Assembly (NCBI GenBank): GCA_009783865.1
Contig: WRCR01000058.1
Span: forward strand, 1 to 12,981
Source of the DNA: Planctomycetaceae bacterium
GTDB lineage: Bacteria > Planctomycetota > Planctomycetia > Pirellulales > Thermoguttaceae
Length of the DNA stretch: 12,981 nt
Reading direction: 5' to 3'
Position numbers and translations under genes: made by a program. Shown here one piece after another: positions 7,603 to 12,981 of this stretch. Under the pieces are notes generated by a model. The model was not told where the DNA came from. It saw only the letters and a list, made by a program, of their open reading frames with translations, and did no database searches. How positions within the stretch are numbered: the stretch's first letter is position 1; each line of letters starts with the position of its first letter.

Positions 7603-7662
7603 AATAACAGCCCGTGATGATTATCACGGGCTCCCCCCCGATAGTCATCGGGGGCTGTTATT
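7603..7662 (-). terminator. Compound terminator after the BBP2 barrel gene
   Basis: It starts about 22 bp after the stop of the minus-strand barrel gene. Three pairings are visible: stem A, AGCCCGTGAT (7609-7618) with ATCACGGGCT (7623-7632); stem B, CCCCCGAT (7635-7642) with ATCGGGGG (7647-7654); and an outer stem, AATAACAGCC (7603-7612) with GGCTGTTATT (7653-7662), which shares bases with A and B. On the minus strand the last stem is followed by TTATTTTTTTA, a good uridine run. It therefore probably ends the upstream gene's transcript. Confidence 0.75.
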
Positions 7663-7684
7663 CATATGTTTCTATCGAAACATT

Positions 7685-8992
7685 CTAGAATTTCACGACT
7701 GTCGAGAGACCGCCGGAGAACTGTTGTTTGTGCGGGTTTCCGCTTTTATCAGCGAAGTAGCCGCCCCAAACAGTATCAGCAATGTCCCAGCGGATTTCCG
7801 GTTTCACGACAAGCCATTTGGCCGGTGTCCAGTTGGCACCAAGCGAAATTGCTGTCCAGTCCTTTACCGTAGTTCCCCAGTTGCCGTAGAAACCATTGAT
7901 GCCGTAGCGTCCATAGTCGAAGTTAGCAAATTTGCTGCCGGAAACATAGTTGTAACGGGCACCGAAAGCCAAGGTTTTGCTGTATTGATAAAACACAGCA
8001 GCGTTGATACCCCAAGCGGTGTAGTTGTAGTCAAAATCATCAATCTTCGTGTTGAACAGCGACCAATCGATGACAGTTTTCCACTTCTTGTTGATGTTGT
8101 AGGTAGCGATCAAAGAATTGACGAAGTAGTCCAAATCGTAACCGAGGTCCTCTTCTCCGATTTGACCGGCAGCAAAGTTGTAGGTCAGGTTGAGTTTCTT
8201 GTTCGCCTGGAAAGACACACCGCCGAGTAAAGCGTTGTTATGGCTTGTTTCACCGAACATGTCGGGAACAACCCAGCCGCCGAGTACCGTCAACTGTCTG
8301 TTAACAGCGTAGGTAGCATAAGCACCGCTTGCGGTCACCGGAAGGAAATCAAAATTCGGAGCAAACGAATAGAAGAAGTTTTCATCTCCGCGGAATTTTT
8401 GCGCACCGAAAGGAGCGTAAAATTTACCGGCATAGATGTCCAGGTTTTTGTACGCCGCCTGAACATATGCTTGCGCAAAGGCAGAGTAGTAATCGCCGGT
8501 TCCCCAACCCTCGTCGTCGTGACCATTTAGTTTTTCAAGTCCAGCGGATTGTACCATCCATGCGTCGCTTCCGAAAACGAAGTCGACTTGACCGCCGAAA
8601 TCCCAGCCGCGTCTTCCGTCGGCGATTTTGCCGGTGGAGAGATAGACCTGATTAACCTGATAACCGGTATGCCGCACATTTTGCAAGGCACCTGTGTTGC
8701 CGGGCCATGCTGCCAAGTTATGCCGCGATGTGTCCCAACCCGGATACCAACTTTTGTTTCCGAATTCGTTCGCCCAGAAACCGGATTCAATGAATCCATT
8801 GACGAACCATCCTCCTTTTTTACCGCCGCATGGGTCGCAGGGGTTGCAGACCGCTTCACAGGGGTCACAAGCCGTGACTTCATTGCACGGCGAGCAATCG
8901 CTGAAGAGTCCCGCATTAACATTCGCTTGGGTGAACTGCAGCGCAATTACAGCAACTGCCACCCCCAAGAGTCCAAACCAAATTTTTCTCAT
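7685..8992 (-). CDS. BBP2-type outer-membrane beta-barrel protein with Cys-rich N-terminus
   Basis: Start ATG 8992 (435 aa) is chosen over the longer open frame to 9115 because it begins a clear signal peptide (MRKIWFGLLGVAVAVIALQF, cleavage near residue 27 after NVNA) and has AGGG just upstream. The mature N-terminus (28-58) contains seven cysteines in CxxC and CDPC-like pairs (CSPC, CDPC, CNPC, CDPC), then a Gly/Lys turn. From residue 61 (GWFVNGFIESGFWANEFG) to the final KF there are alternating aromatic-rich beta-strands, with the strand pattern and length of BBP2 (OmpL-like putative beta-barrel porin) proteins common in planctomycetes. It probably forms an outer-membrane channel. The cysteines could bind metal or cross-link the protein in the periplasm; this is inferred. 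It is preceded by a structured leader and followed by a compound terminator. Confidence 0.85.
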   Translation of the reverse strand: MRKIWFGLLGVAVAVIALQFTQANVNAGLFSDCSPCNEVTACDPCEAVCNPCDPCGGKKGGWFVNGFIESGFWANEFGNKSWYPGWDTSRHNLAAWPGNTGALQNVRHTGYQVNQVYLSTGKIADGRRGWDFGGQVDFVFGSDAWMVQSAGLEKLNGHDDEGWGTGDYYSAFAQAYVQAAYKNLDIYAGKFYAPFGAQKFRGDENFFYSFAPNFDFLPVTASGAYATYAVNRQLTVLGGWVVPDMFGETSHNNALLGGVSFQANKKLNLTYNFAAGQIGEEDLGYDLDYFVNSLIATYNINKKWKTVIDWSLFNTKIDDFDYNYTAWGINAAVFYQYSKTLAFGARYNYVSGSKFANFDYGRYGINGFYGNWGTTVKDWTAISLGANWTPAKWLVVKPEIRWDIADTVWGGYFADKSGNPHKQQFSGGLSTVVKF

Positions 8993-9014
8993 TTTTCCCT
9001 CACTGTGTGTTTGT

Positions 9015-9028
9015 AACAAACGTTTGTT
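9015..9028. promoter_or_regulatory. 14-bp perfect palindrome in the barrel-gene leader
   Basis: AACAAACGTTTGTT is a perfect palindrome 22 bp upstream of ATG 8992, between the structured leader and the ribosome binding site. It may be an operator for a dimeric repressor or a weak mRNA stem. Confidence 0.3.
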
Positions 9029-9031
9029 TTC

Positions 9032-9102
9032 AGGGCTACCCCTCTGGTATCTTGCCCATTGTAAATGGGGTAGGATTCCTCTTGCAAAAGAGAGGAAGCC
9101 CT
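9032..9102 (-). promoter_or_regulatory. Structured 5' leader of the BBP2 barrel gene
   Basis: Several complementary segments lie 40-110 nt before the start codon. P1 pairs 9032-9037 (AGGGCT) with 9097-9102 (AGCCCT) and encloses the rest. P2 pairs 9076-9082 (TTCCTCT) with 9091-9097 (AGAGGAA). P3 pairs 9036-9042 (CTACCCC) with 9067-9073 (GGGGTAG). An alternative pairs 9055-9060 (CCCATT) with 9064-9069 (AATGGG) and excludes P3. The result is a three-way-junction-like RNA with two possible states. It matches no riboswitch class that I recognise; it could instead be a dispersed repeat. Confidence 0.4.
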
Positions 9103-9139
9103 CCCGGTTATTCATTTTTATCGGACACCGGACGCTAAT

Positions 9140-9153
9140 AATTCACGTGAATT
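9140..9153. promoter_or_regulatory. 14-bp perfect palindrome between divergent genes
   Basis: AATTCACGTGAATT is a perfect palindrome with a CACGTG centre, about 150 bp upstream of the barrel gene start and about 225 bp upstream of the DUF1080 gene. It is a good shape for an operator of a dimeric regulator, but no family can be named. Confidence 0.35.
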
Positions 9154-9377
9154 CCCCGCAATACTAAATGTTACCTAAATTTGCTTGTTTGCCTAAATGG
9201 AAAAACCGTAAGATTTAAAATCCGTGCTGACGGAACTTTACGGATTTGACTATTACACCGCTTTTTTTTCGCGAATTTGCGGTTTTTTGCTTTATCTCAG
9301 CAGATTTTGCTCTTTTTTTACCGAAAATATTGTAGATAGTATCGAATTTTCATCATCACCTACTCCATCGCCGAAAA

Positions 9378-10409
9378 ATGAAATCTATAATGAAATCACT
9401 GTTTTATTCTTTCGTCAGTTTCGTTTTGTTCACGTTTCTTTTGTCGCCGGCACAGGCGGCGGTGTTTCCGCTTCGTCATCCCGGTACGCCGTGCAGCGCA
9501 GAGGTTTCGCCGGTATTCCATCGGGCAACTCCGCAGTATCCGGCTGAATATCGGCAATGGACGGTCGGACCGGCGGTTTCGCTCTTGCAGCCGGATTCTC
9601 TCGCGGGCTGGACTTCCACTTCCGGCAAGGCACCGCCCGAAGCATGGAGCGTTCAAGACGGCGTTTTGCACCTAAAAGGTAAAGGCGGCGACATCATGAC
9701 CGAAAGAGAATACGAAAATTTCATACTCGAATTTTCGTGGACTATTTCCAAAGGCGGAAACAGCGGAATCAAATACCGCTTCAAAAATTATGATGGAAAG
9801 GGCTGGCTTGGGCTTGAATATCAAGTACTTGACGATTTTAACGTCTTATCAGGTGAAGGTGCGAGACCGAAAAATAATGCCGCAACACTCTACTATATTG
9901 TATCTACCGATGTCAGCAAAAAACGCCTAAATCCGCATGACGTAATAAATTACGGCAAAGTTGTTGTCCGCGGACAACATATCGAACACTATCTTAACGG
10001 TGAAAAAGTCCTCGAAATAACCGCGGGTTCTGAACGGTGGTTCGAAGCAGTTGCAGAAAGTAAATTCAAAGATGTCCCGGACTTCGGTCTGAATCAAGCC
10101 GGAAGAATAATGGTACAAGACCATAACAGCGAAGTTTGGTTTCATTCTCTCACGATTCGGGAACTTTATCCGGTGAGTTCTGCGCCGCATCGGCGTTCTC
10201 TCCCTTATTTTTCGGAGTCACGCGACACTTTTCCCGCTGCGCAGGTCTGCGCTGGTTTCCCTAATGTCAATTCTGACCGGTATTTCGGTCATTTTCCGGT
10301 ATCGAGCGTGAAAATGCCGGTTTGCGCAACTCCATATACAACCCCATATTGCGTCCCGAAATGCACTCCGCGGTACCGGTGTATTTTACGTAACTTCTTT
10401 AATAGATAG
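9378..10409 (+). CDS. Secreted DUF1080 protein (3-keto-disaccharide hydrolase family) with Cys-rich tail
   Basis: The product has 343 residues with a signal peptide (residues 5-27, FYSFVSFVLFTFLLSPAQA, cleavage after Ala27). The DUF1080 concanavalin-like beta-sandwich spans about 64-265. Family marks are visible: the AWSVQDGVLHLKG strand, a FILEFSW strand followed by the NSGIKYR motif (128-134), the GLEYQVLDD segment (145-153) with Glu147 and Asp152, and HYLNGEKV (204-211). Members bind or cleave oxidised disaccharides and are greatly expanded in planctomycetes. After the domain a 78-residue tail (266-343) carries Cys291, 316, 325, 329 and 335 and many Pro, Tyr and Arg residues, which is not part of the family. 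ATG 9378 lacks a strong Shine-Dalgarno; ATG 9390 is an alternative start. A terminator-like stem follows. Confidence 0.9.
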   Translation: MKSIMKSLFYSFVSFVLFTFLLSPAQAAVFPLRHPGTPCSAEVSPVFHRATPQYPAEYRQWTVGPAVSLLQPDSLAGWTSTSGKAPPEAWSVQDGVLHLKGKGGDIMTEREYENFILEFSWTISKGGNSGIKYRFKNYDGKGWLGLEYQVLDDFNVLSGEGARPKNNAATLYYIVSTDVSKKRLNPHDVINYGKVVVRGQHIEHYLNGEKVLEITAGSERWFEAVAESKFKDVPDFGLNQAGRIMVQDHNSEVWFHSLTIRELYPVSSAPHRRSLPYFSESRDTFPAAQVCAGFPNVNSDRYFGHFPVSSVKMPVCATPYTTPYCVPKCTPRYRCILRNFFNR

Positions 10410-10441
10410 TCATTACGGCAATGCGGACAGGCGCGAAATGC

Positions 10442-10474
10442 GGGAATTTACCCTGTTAAAAAAGGTAAAATCCC
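10442..10474 (+). terminator. Probable terminator after the DUF1080 gene
   Basis: GGGAATTTACC (10442-10452) pairs with GGTAAAATCCC (10464-10474) with one A-A mismatch and an 11-nt A-rich loop, 32 bp after the stop codon. The downstream T content is modest, so termination strength is uncertain. Confidence 0.45.
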
Positions 10475-10896
10475 CGTATCTTGTGTTTTCCAGTCGAATT
10501 TTCCGCAAAATAGCAGATTTACTTGCAAAATCGTTAAAATCGGTTATTCTTATCACACTTACATTCCCAATTCGGCAGTGACGAGCCGGTATTTCCAAAA
10601 TAAGGATTGTTTCGATGATTTCGTTTTTTTCCGATTGTGACGATTCGGAAATAAGACGAGACCGCGAAAGCCAGTGGTACAACAACCGCAACAGCGAAGG
10701 ACCATTGATACTGTGACGTAAAATAATTATGAAGGGTTCCGTAAATAGACGGATTGATGCGTTAACCGCCGTTTGAGTTACTGTCAGAGGACGTTCTCCG
10801 GTCATAGGTATTGCAGCCCTTTTTTTCGGTATCACCTCGCTTCGTTTGTCGTTGTCGTTGTCTTATTCGGCTTTGAAGGGAACAGTTCTGCCGTTT

Positions 10897-10903
10897 AGGA
10901 GGA
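10897..10903 (+). promoter_or_regulatory. Strong Shine-Dalgarno that sets the start of the C26 homologue
   Basis: AGGAGGA lies 6 nt before ATG 10910, an ideal distance. The in-frame TTG at 10904 touches it and is therefore too close to be used. It is the strongest ribosome binding site in the window. Confidence 0.7.
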
Positions 10904-10909
10904 TTGAGA

Positions 10910-11695
10910 ATGACAAGGAAGCCGTTGATAGGGATTAACTCCGAATACCGCTCTGCTCAAAAGGGGGTTCCAGCCCTGAGTATTGCATTTGCCGGGTATT
11001 ACGATTCCCTTCTTCAGGCGGGTGCATTACCTGTTGTAATTCCCCCTTTTAAGGAAGACACAGACCTGGACGACGACCTCGCACAGATATTAGAAACTGT
11101 CGATGGGGTTGTACTGGTCGGCGGAGCAGACCTAGACCCGATGAAAGACGGCTATATGCGTCACCCATCGGTAAAATTGCTCGATGAACGCAGAGAAATC
11201 TTCGATAGATTTCTCATGGACAAGATTGCCGAGCGAAAAACACCGCTGCTGGCAATCGGAACAGGAATGCAGTTGTTAAATGTCTCTCAAGGAGGAACGC
11301 TGTTTCTCCACTTACCGGAAGACAGACCGCTTGCACTTCCGCACCGTGATGCGATGGACCCGAATCACCGCCACCCGATGGTGATTGAAAAGGGTTCGCT
11401 CATGGAAAGAGTGTACGGTGAAAATGACATCAGAGTTAATAGTTTGCACCACATGGCTATTGATGATGTCGCTCCCGGTTTTATGGTAACCGGTCGATGC
11501 CCCGACGGCATCATTGAAGCCATCGAGTCCGCCCGCCGCGATTGGTTCGCATTAGGGACGCAATTTCACCCGGAAAGTCCTTCGGCGACCGCGCTGGACA
11601 TTGGTATTTTCCGTGAATTTGTGCGCGGCGTTGTGGCGGAAAAGCGCAAAAAGGGGATCCATCTCCTGGAGGCAAAGCAGCCGTTGCTAGTGTAA
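10910..11695 (+). CDS. Peptidase C26 (PuuD-like) amidotransferase homologue lacking the nucleophile Cys
   Basis: The product has 261 residues, normal for the family. Family marks are clear: KPLIGINSEYR at the N-terminus (4-14), VDGVVLVGGADLDP (64-77), the nucleophile-elbow region LLAIGTGMQLLNVSQGGTLFLHLPE (113-137), VNSLHHMAID (177-186) and TQFHPESP (217-224), with catalytic His220 and Glu222 present. The family nucleophile normally lies in ICRGMQ; here the matching bases read IGTGMQ, so Gly117 replaces Cys and Thr118 replaces Arg. True members hydrolyse gamma-glutamyl-GABA or related amides in the cytoplasm. Without the cysteine this protein is unlikely to do that chemistry and may bind a ligand or act differently. 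The rest of the fold is intact, so this is not simple decay. It appears to be a single-gene unit ended by a strong terminator. Confidence 0.9.
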   Translation: MTRKPLIGINSEYRSAQKGVPALSIAFAGYYDSLLQAGALPVVIPPFKEDTDLDDDLAQILETVDGVVLVGGADLDPMKDGYMRHPSVKLLDERREIFDRFLMDKIAERKTPLLAIGTGMQLLNVSQGGTLFLHLPEDRPLALPHRDAMDPNHRHPMVIEKGSLMERVYGENDIRVNSLHHMAIDDVAPGFMVTGRCPDGIIEAIESARRDWFALGTQFHPESPSATALDIGIFREFVRGVVAEKRKKGIHLLEAKQPLLV

Positions 11696-11770
11696 GTTCA
11701 CCAATCGGGTAACCCGAAGGGGTTTCTCAAACGGGACTATATGTCGGCGGTTTTCTTTGCTGTTTAGGCA

Positions 11771-11804
11771 CCGCTCTCCGGCGGCACCGGAGGGCGGGTT
11801 TTCC
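11771..11804 (+). terminator. Rho-independent terminator after the C26 homologue
   Basis: CCGCTCTCCGG (11771-11781) pairs with CCGGAGGGCGG (11787-11797), an 11-bp stem with one T-G wobble and a 5-nt loop, followed by GTTTTCC. It lies 75 bp after the stop codon. Confidence 0.7.
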
Positions 11805-11860
11805 ACAAAATGGCGCGAAAAAATATCTTCAACGGAATGGGGATAGTACAGCGGCGAACA

Positions 11861-11896
11861 CGACGGCAGTGTAGAAGGATTCTACAATTCCCGTCG
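11861..11896. repeat. Two-tier inverted repeat
   Basis: The outer stem CGACGG / CCGTCG (11861-11866 with 11891-11896) encloses the inner stem TGTAGAA / TTCTACA (11870-11876 with 11880-11886). It lies 5 bp before the recurring palindrome at 11901-11923, so both may belong to one element. There is no T-run after it. Confidence 0.45.
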
Positions 11897-11900
11897 GGGT

Positions 11901-11923
11901 ACCGGCGGGCGTATGCCCGCCGC
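11901..11923. repeat. GC-rich palindrome, copy 2 of a 23-nt repeat
   Basis: An 8-bp inverted repeat, CGGCGGGC / GCCCGCCG (11903-11922), with loop GTAT. It matches 22 of 23 bases of the copy at 5994-6016, in the same orientation, and again lies in a spacer between genes. Confidence 0.7.
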
Positions 11924-12019
11924 ACGCAGCATTTTCCGGTTCTTTATTGCATGCCCGCAAAAAATCAATAAAATAACTATCGTTATGATTCCCTCTTTTT
12001 GAAACAAAAACACAGTCCA

Positions 12020-12981
12020 ATGGCAAAACGCAAGGACAGCCAAAACGTTAAACTCAATGCCGCAAAGCAGGCGAAGAACGACGAGTTCTATACGCAAATG
12101 CCGGATATTGCACGAGAGGTCTCCCGGTACACAAGCCAACTCAAGGGCAAAGTAATCCTGTGTAATTGCGATGACCCATACGAAAGCAATTTTTTCAAAT
12201 ATTTTGCAATGCAATTTAATTTTTTGGGACTCAAAAAATTGATTGCTTCGTGCTATGCCGGTTCGCCCTTTGCCAATACGGAATTATCGCTGTTCGATAA
12301 TGAACTGCCGGAAAATAAAACGACGCGAGTCCCCTATAAAATTGAGATAGCGGAAGTCGAGGACTGCGGCGGCGATGGTGTCATCAACTCGGCAGATGTG
12401 GAGAATTTGTTACGTAATAAAAAAAATGTCTTGACACGACTGAAAGTCGATGGCGATTTTCGCTCTTCGGAGTGTATTGCGTTGATGCAGCAGTGTGATG
12501 TTGTTATTACTAATCCGCCGTTTTCGCTGTTTCGGGAATATGTTGGGCAACTGATGGAATATAAAAAACAATTTCTCGTTATTGGTAATAAAAATGCAAT
12601 AACATATAGAGAGATATTTTCCTTCATAAAAGCCAATCGGTTATGGCTGGGCTGTACCAGTCCGCAGGAGTTTATATTACCCGATGGTACAACAAGTAAG
12701 CAAGTACAAGGATTGTGCCGCTGGTTTACCAATCTTGACACACCGAAGCGTCACGAAGAATTAACGCTTTACAAACATTATACACCGGCAGAATATCCGA
12801 CGTATGAAAACTATGATGCTATCGATGTATCTAAAGTGTCGGAAATACCAATGGACTACGATGGTGTCATGGGCGTTCCGATTACGTTTATCGATAAATA
12901 CAACCCGGAACAATTTGAGATAGTGGGACATATGCACAGCGGCGATTACTCACCGGCAGTGGAGGCGTTAAGAACTAATCC
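12020..12981 (+). CDS. EcoRI-family adenine-specific DNA methyltransferase, C-terminus cut by window edge
   Basis: The frame is open for 320 codons from ATG 12020 to the right edge. It matches the M.EcoRI-type family: the N-terminal KNDEFYTQMPDIAREV motif (19-34), VILCNCDDPYESNFFKYF (45-62), where the cofactor-binding strand is followed by CDDP, LGLKKLIASCY (69-79), and the catalytic motif IV, VVITNPPFSLFREY (161-174) with NPPF at 165-168. The enzyme transfers a methyl group from S-adenosylmethionine to adenine N6. All visible catalytic parts are intact. The end of the protein and any cognate restriction gene lie outside the window, so it may be part of a restriction-modification system or an orphan methylase. 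There is no clear ribosome binding site; an in-frame TTG at 11999 is a weaker alternative start. Recognition sequence cannot be deduced. Confidence 0.9.
   Translation, partial: MAKRKDSQNVKLNAAKQAKNDEFYTQMPDIAREVSRYTSQLKGKVILCNCDDPYESNFFKYFAMQFNFLGLKKLIASCYAGSPFANTELSLFDNELPENKTTRVPYKIEIAEVEDCGGDGVINSADVENLLRNKKNVLTRLKVDGDFRSSECIALMQQCDVVITNPPFSLFREYVGQLMEYKKQFLVIGNKNAITYREIFSFIKANRLWLGCTSPQEFILPDGTTSKQVQGLCRWFTNLDTPKRHEELTLYKHYTPAEYPTYENYDAIDVSKVSEIPMDYDGVMGVPITFIDKYNPEQFEIVGHMHSGDYSPAVEALRTN

Larger units (their letters stand above)
8993..9377. other. Divergent intergenic region between barrel and DUF1080 genes
   Basis: These 385 bp hold the leader and promoter of the minus-strand barrel gene and the promoter of the plus-strand DUF1080 gene. 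Visible structure: palindromes at 9015-9028 and 9140-9153, and the multi-stem leader at 9032-9102. The part near 9250-9330 is rich in T runs on the plus strand. No promoter could be placed with confidence. The barrel frame stays open to 9115 by chance, but without a start supported by a ribosome binding site. Confidence 0.6.
10410..10909. other. Gene-poor stretch of about 500 bp
   Basis: No convincing gene was found here. It holds a terminator-like stem at 10442-10474, a possible 33-codon plus-strand reading frame at 10615-10716 with AAGGA 8 nt upstream, a short GTCGTT-type tandem repeat near 10850, and the ribosome binding site of the next gene. A minus-strand open frame at 10413-10835 has unconvincing composition and overlaps the terminator. 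Confidence 0.5.
11696..12019. other. Intergenic region before the methyltransferase gene
   Basis: These 324 bp hold no gene. In order: a small stem at 11705-11717 (TCGGG / CCCGA), the strong terminator at 11771-11804, a long hairpin at 11861-11896, the recurring palindrome at 11901-11923, then AT-rich DNA with a TATGAT -10-like box (11984-11989) about 30 bp before the methyltransferase start but no matching -35 box. Confidence 0.6.

Noticed and set aside
7556..8230. Plus-strand open frame of 224 codons, and others at 8240-9167
   Set aside because: They lie antisense to the BBP2 barrel gene, which has a signal peptide, strand pattern and terminal aromatic residue. The plus-strand products show no domain features and one begins inside the terminator region.
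8993..9115. Longer N-terminus for the BBP2 barrel protein
   Set aside because: The extension has no ribosome binding site, is read through the structured leader, and would bury the signal peptide 41 residues inside the protein.
9258..9290. Stem ACCGC / GCGGT followed by a T-run on the plus strand
   Set aside because: There is no plus-strand gene upstream for it to terminate, and the stem is short in a T-rich stretch. It could be leader attenuation for the DUF1080 gene but the support is too weak.
10413..10835. Minus-strand open frame of 140 codons starting with GTG
   Set aside because: It is rich in Ser, Arg and Ile without domain-like pattern, has no ribosome binding site at the GTG, and overlaps the terminator of the DUF1080 gene. 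Probably a chance open frame.
1..12981. CRISPR array, tRNA or rRNA genes, transposase genes
   Set aside because: No regularly spaced direct repeats, no tRNA cloverleaf with CCA-type end, no rRNA-like conserved segments and no transposase motif were seen on either strand by eye; no tRNA or covariance search could be run.

Overview
The window looks like chromosomal DNA of a planctomycete (Pirellulales-type). This is an inference from gene content: a secreted DUF1080 protein, a BBP2-type outer-membrane barrel with a Cys-Pro-Cys rich N-terminus, secreted HEAT-repeat proteins, and many genes without a clear Shine-Dalgarno sequence. No rRNA, tRNA, CRISPR array or transposase gene was found.

Layout. 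Positions 1-3418 (minus strand) hold two exported proteins: a lipoprotein with HEAT-like helical repeats, cut by the left edge, and upstream of it a 548-residue periplasmic protein. A divergent promoter region (about 3419-3632) separates them from a plus-strand row: a stand-alone histidine phosphotransfer (Hpt) protein, a cytoplasmic TPR protein with a CHCGC start, and a VapB/VapC-type toxin-antitoxin pair whose genes overlap by 22 nt. A GC-rich palindrome that recurs at 11.9 kb lies just after this row. Positions 6045-8992 (minus strand) hold two outer-membrane beta-barrel proteins, each with its own leader; an elaborate terminator separates them. The second has a leader that can form several stems, some mutually exclusive.

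Positions 9378-10409 (plus) encode a secreted DUF1080 protein with a Cys-rich tail. A gene-poor stretch of about 500 bp follows. Next comes a peptidase C26 (gamma-glutamyl-GABA hydrolase type) class I amidotransferase homologue whose nucleophile cysteine is replaced by glycine, then a strong terminator. The right edge cuts an EcoRI-family adenine-specific DNA methyltransferase.

How the genes fit together. The minus-strand genes all serve the cell envelope. The plus-strand row 3633-5969 is closely spaced and could be one transcript linking phosphorelay, TPR scaffold and toxin-antitoxin genes. The methyltransferase may be the first gene of a restriction-modification or orphan-methylase locus outside the window. 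No complete new multi-gene system is demonstrated. The best leads are the nucleophile-less amidotransferase, the structured porin leaders, the PhoB-box-like repeat before the first porin, and the recurring palindrome.
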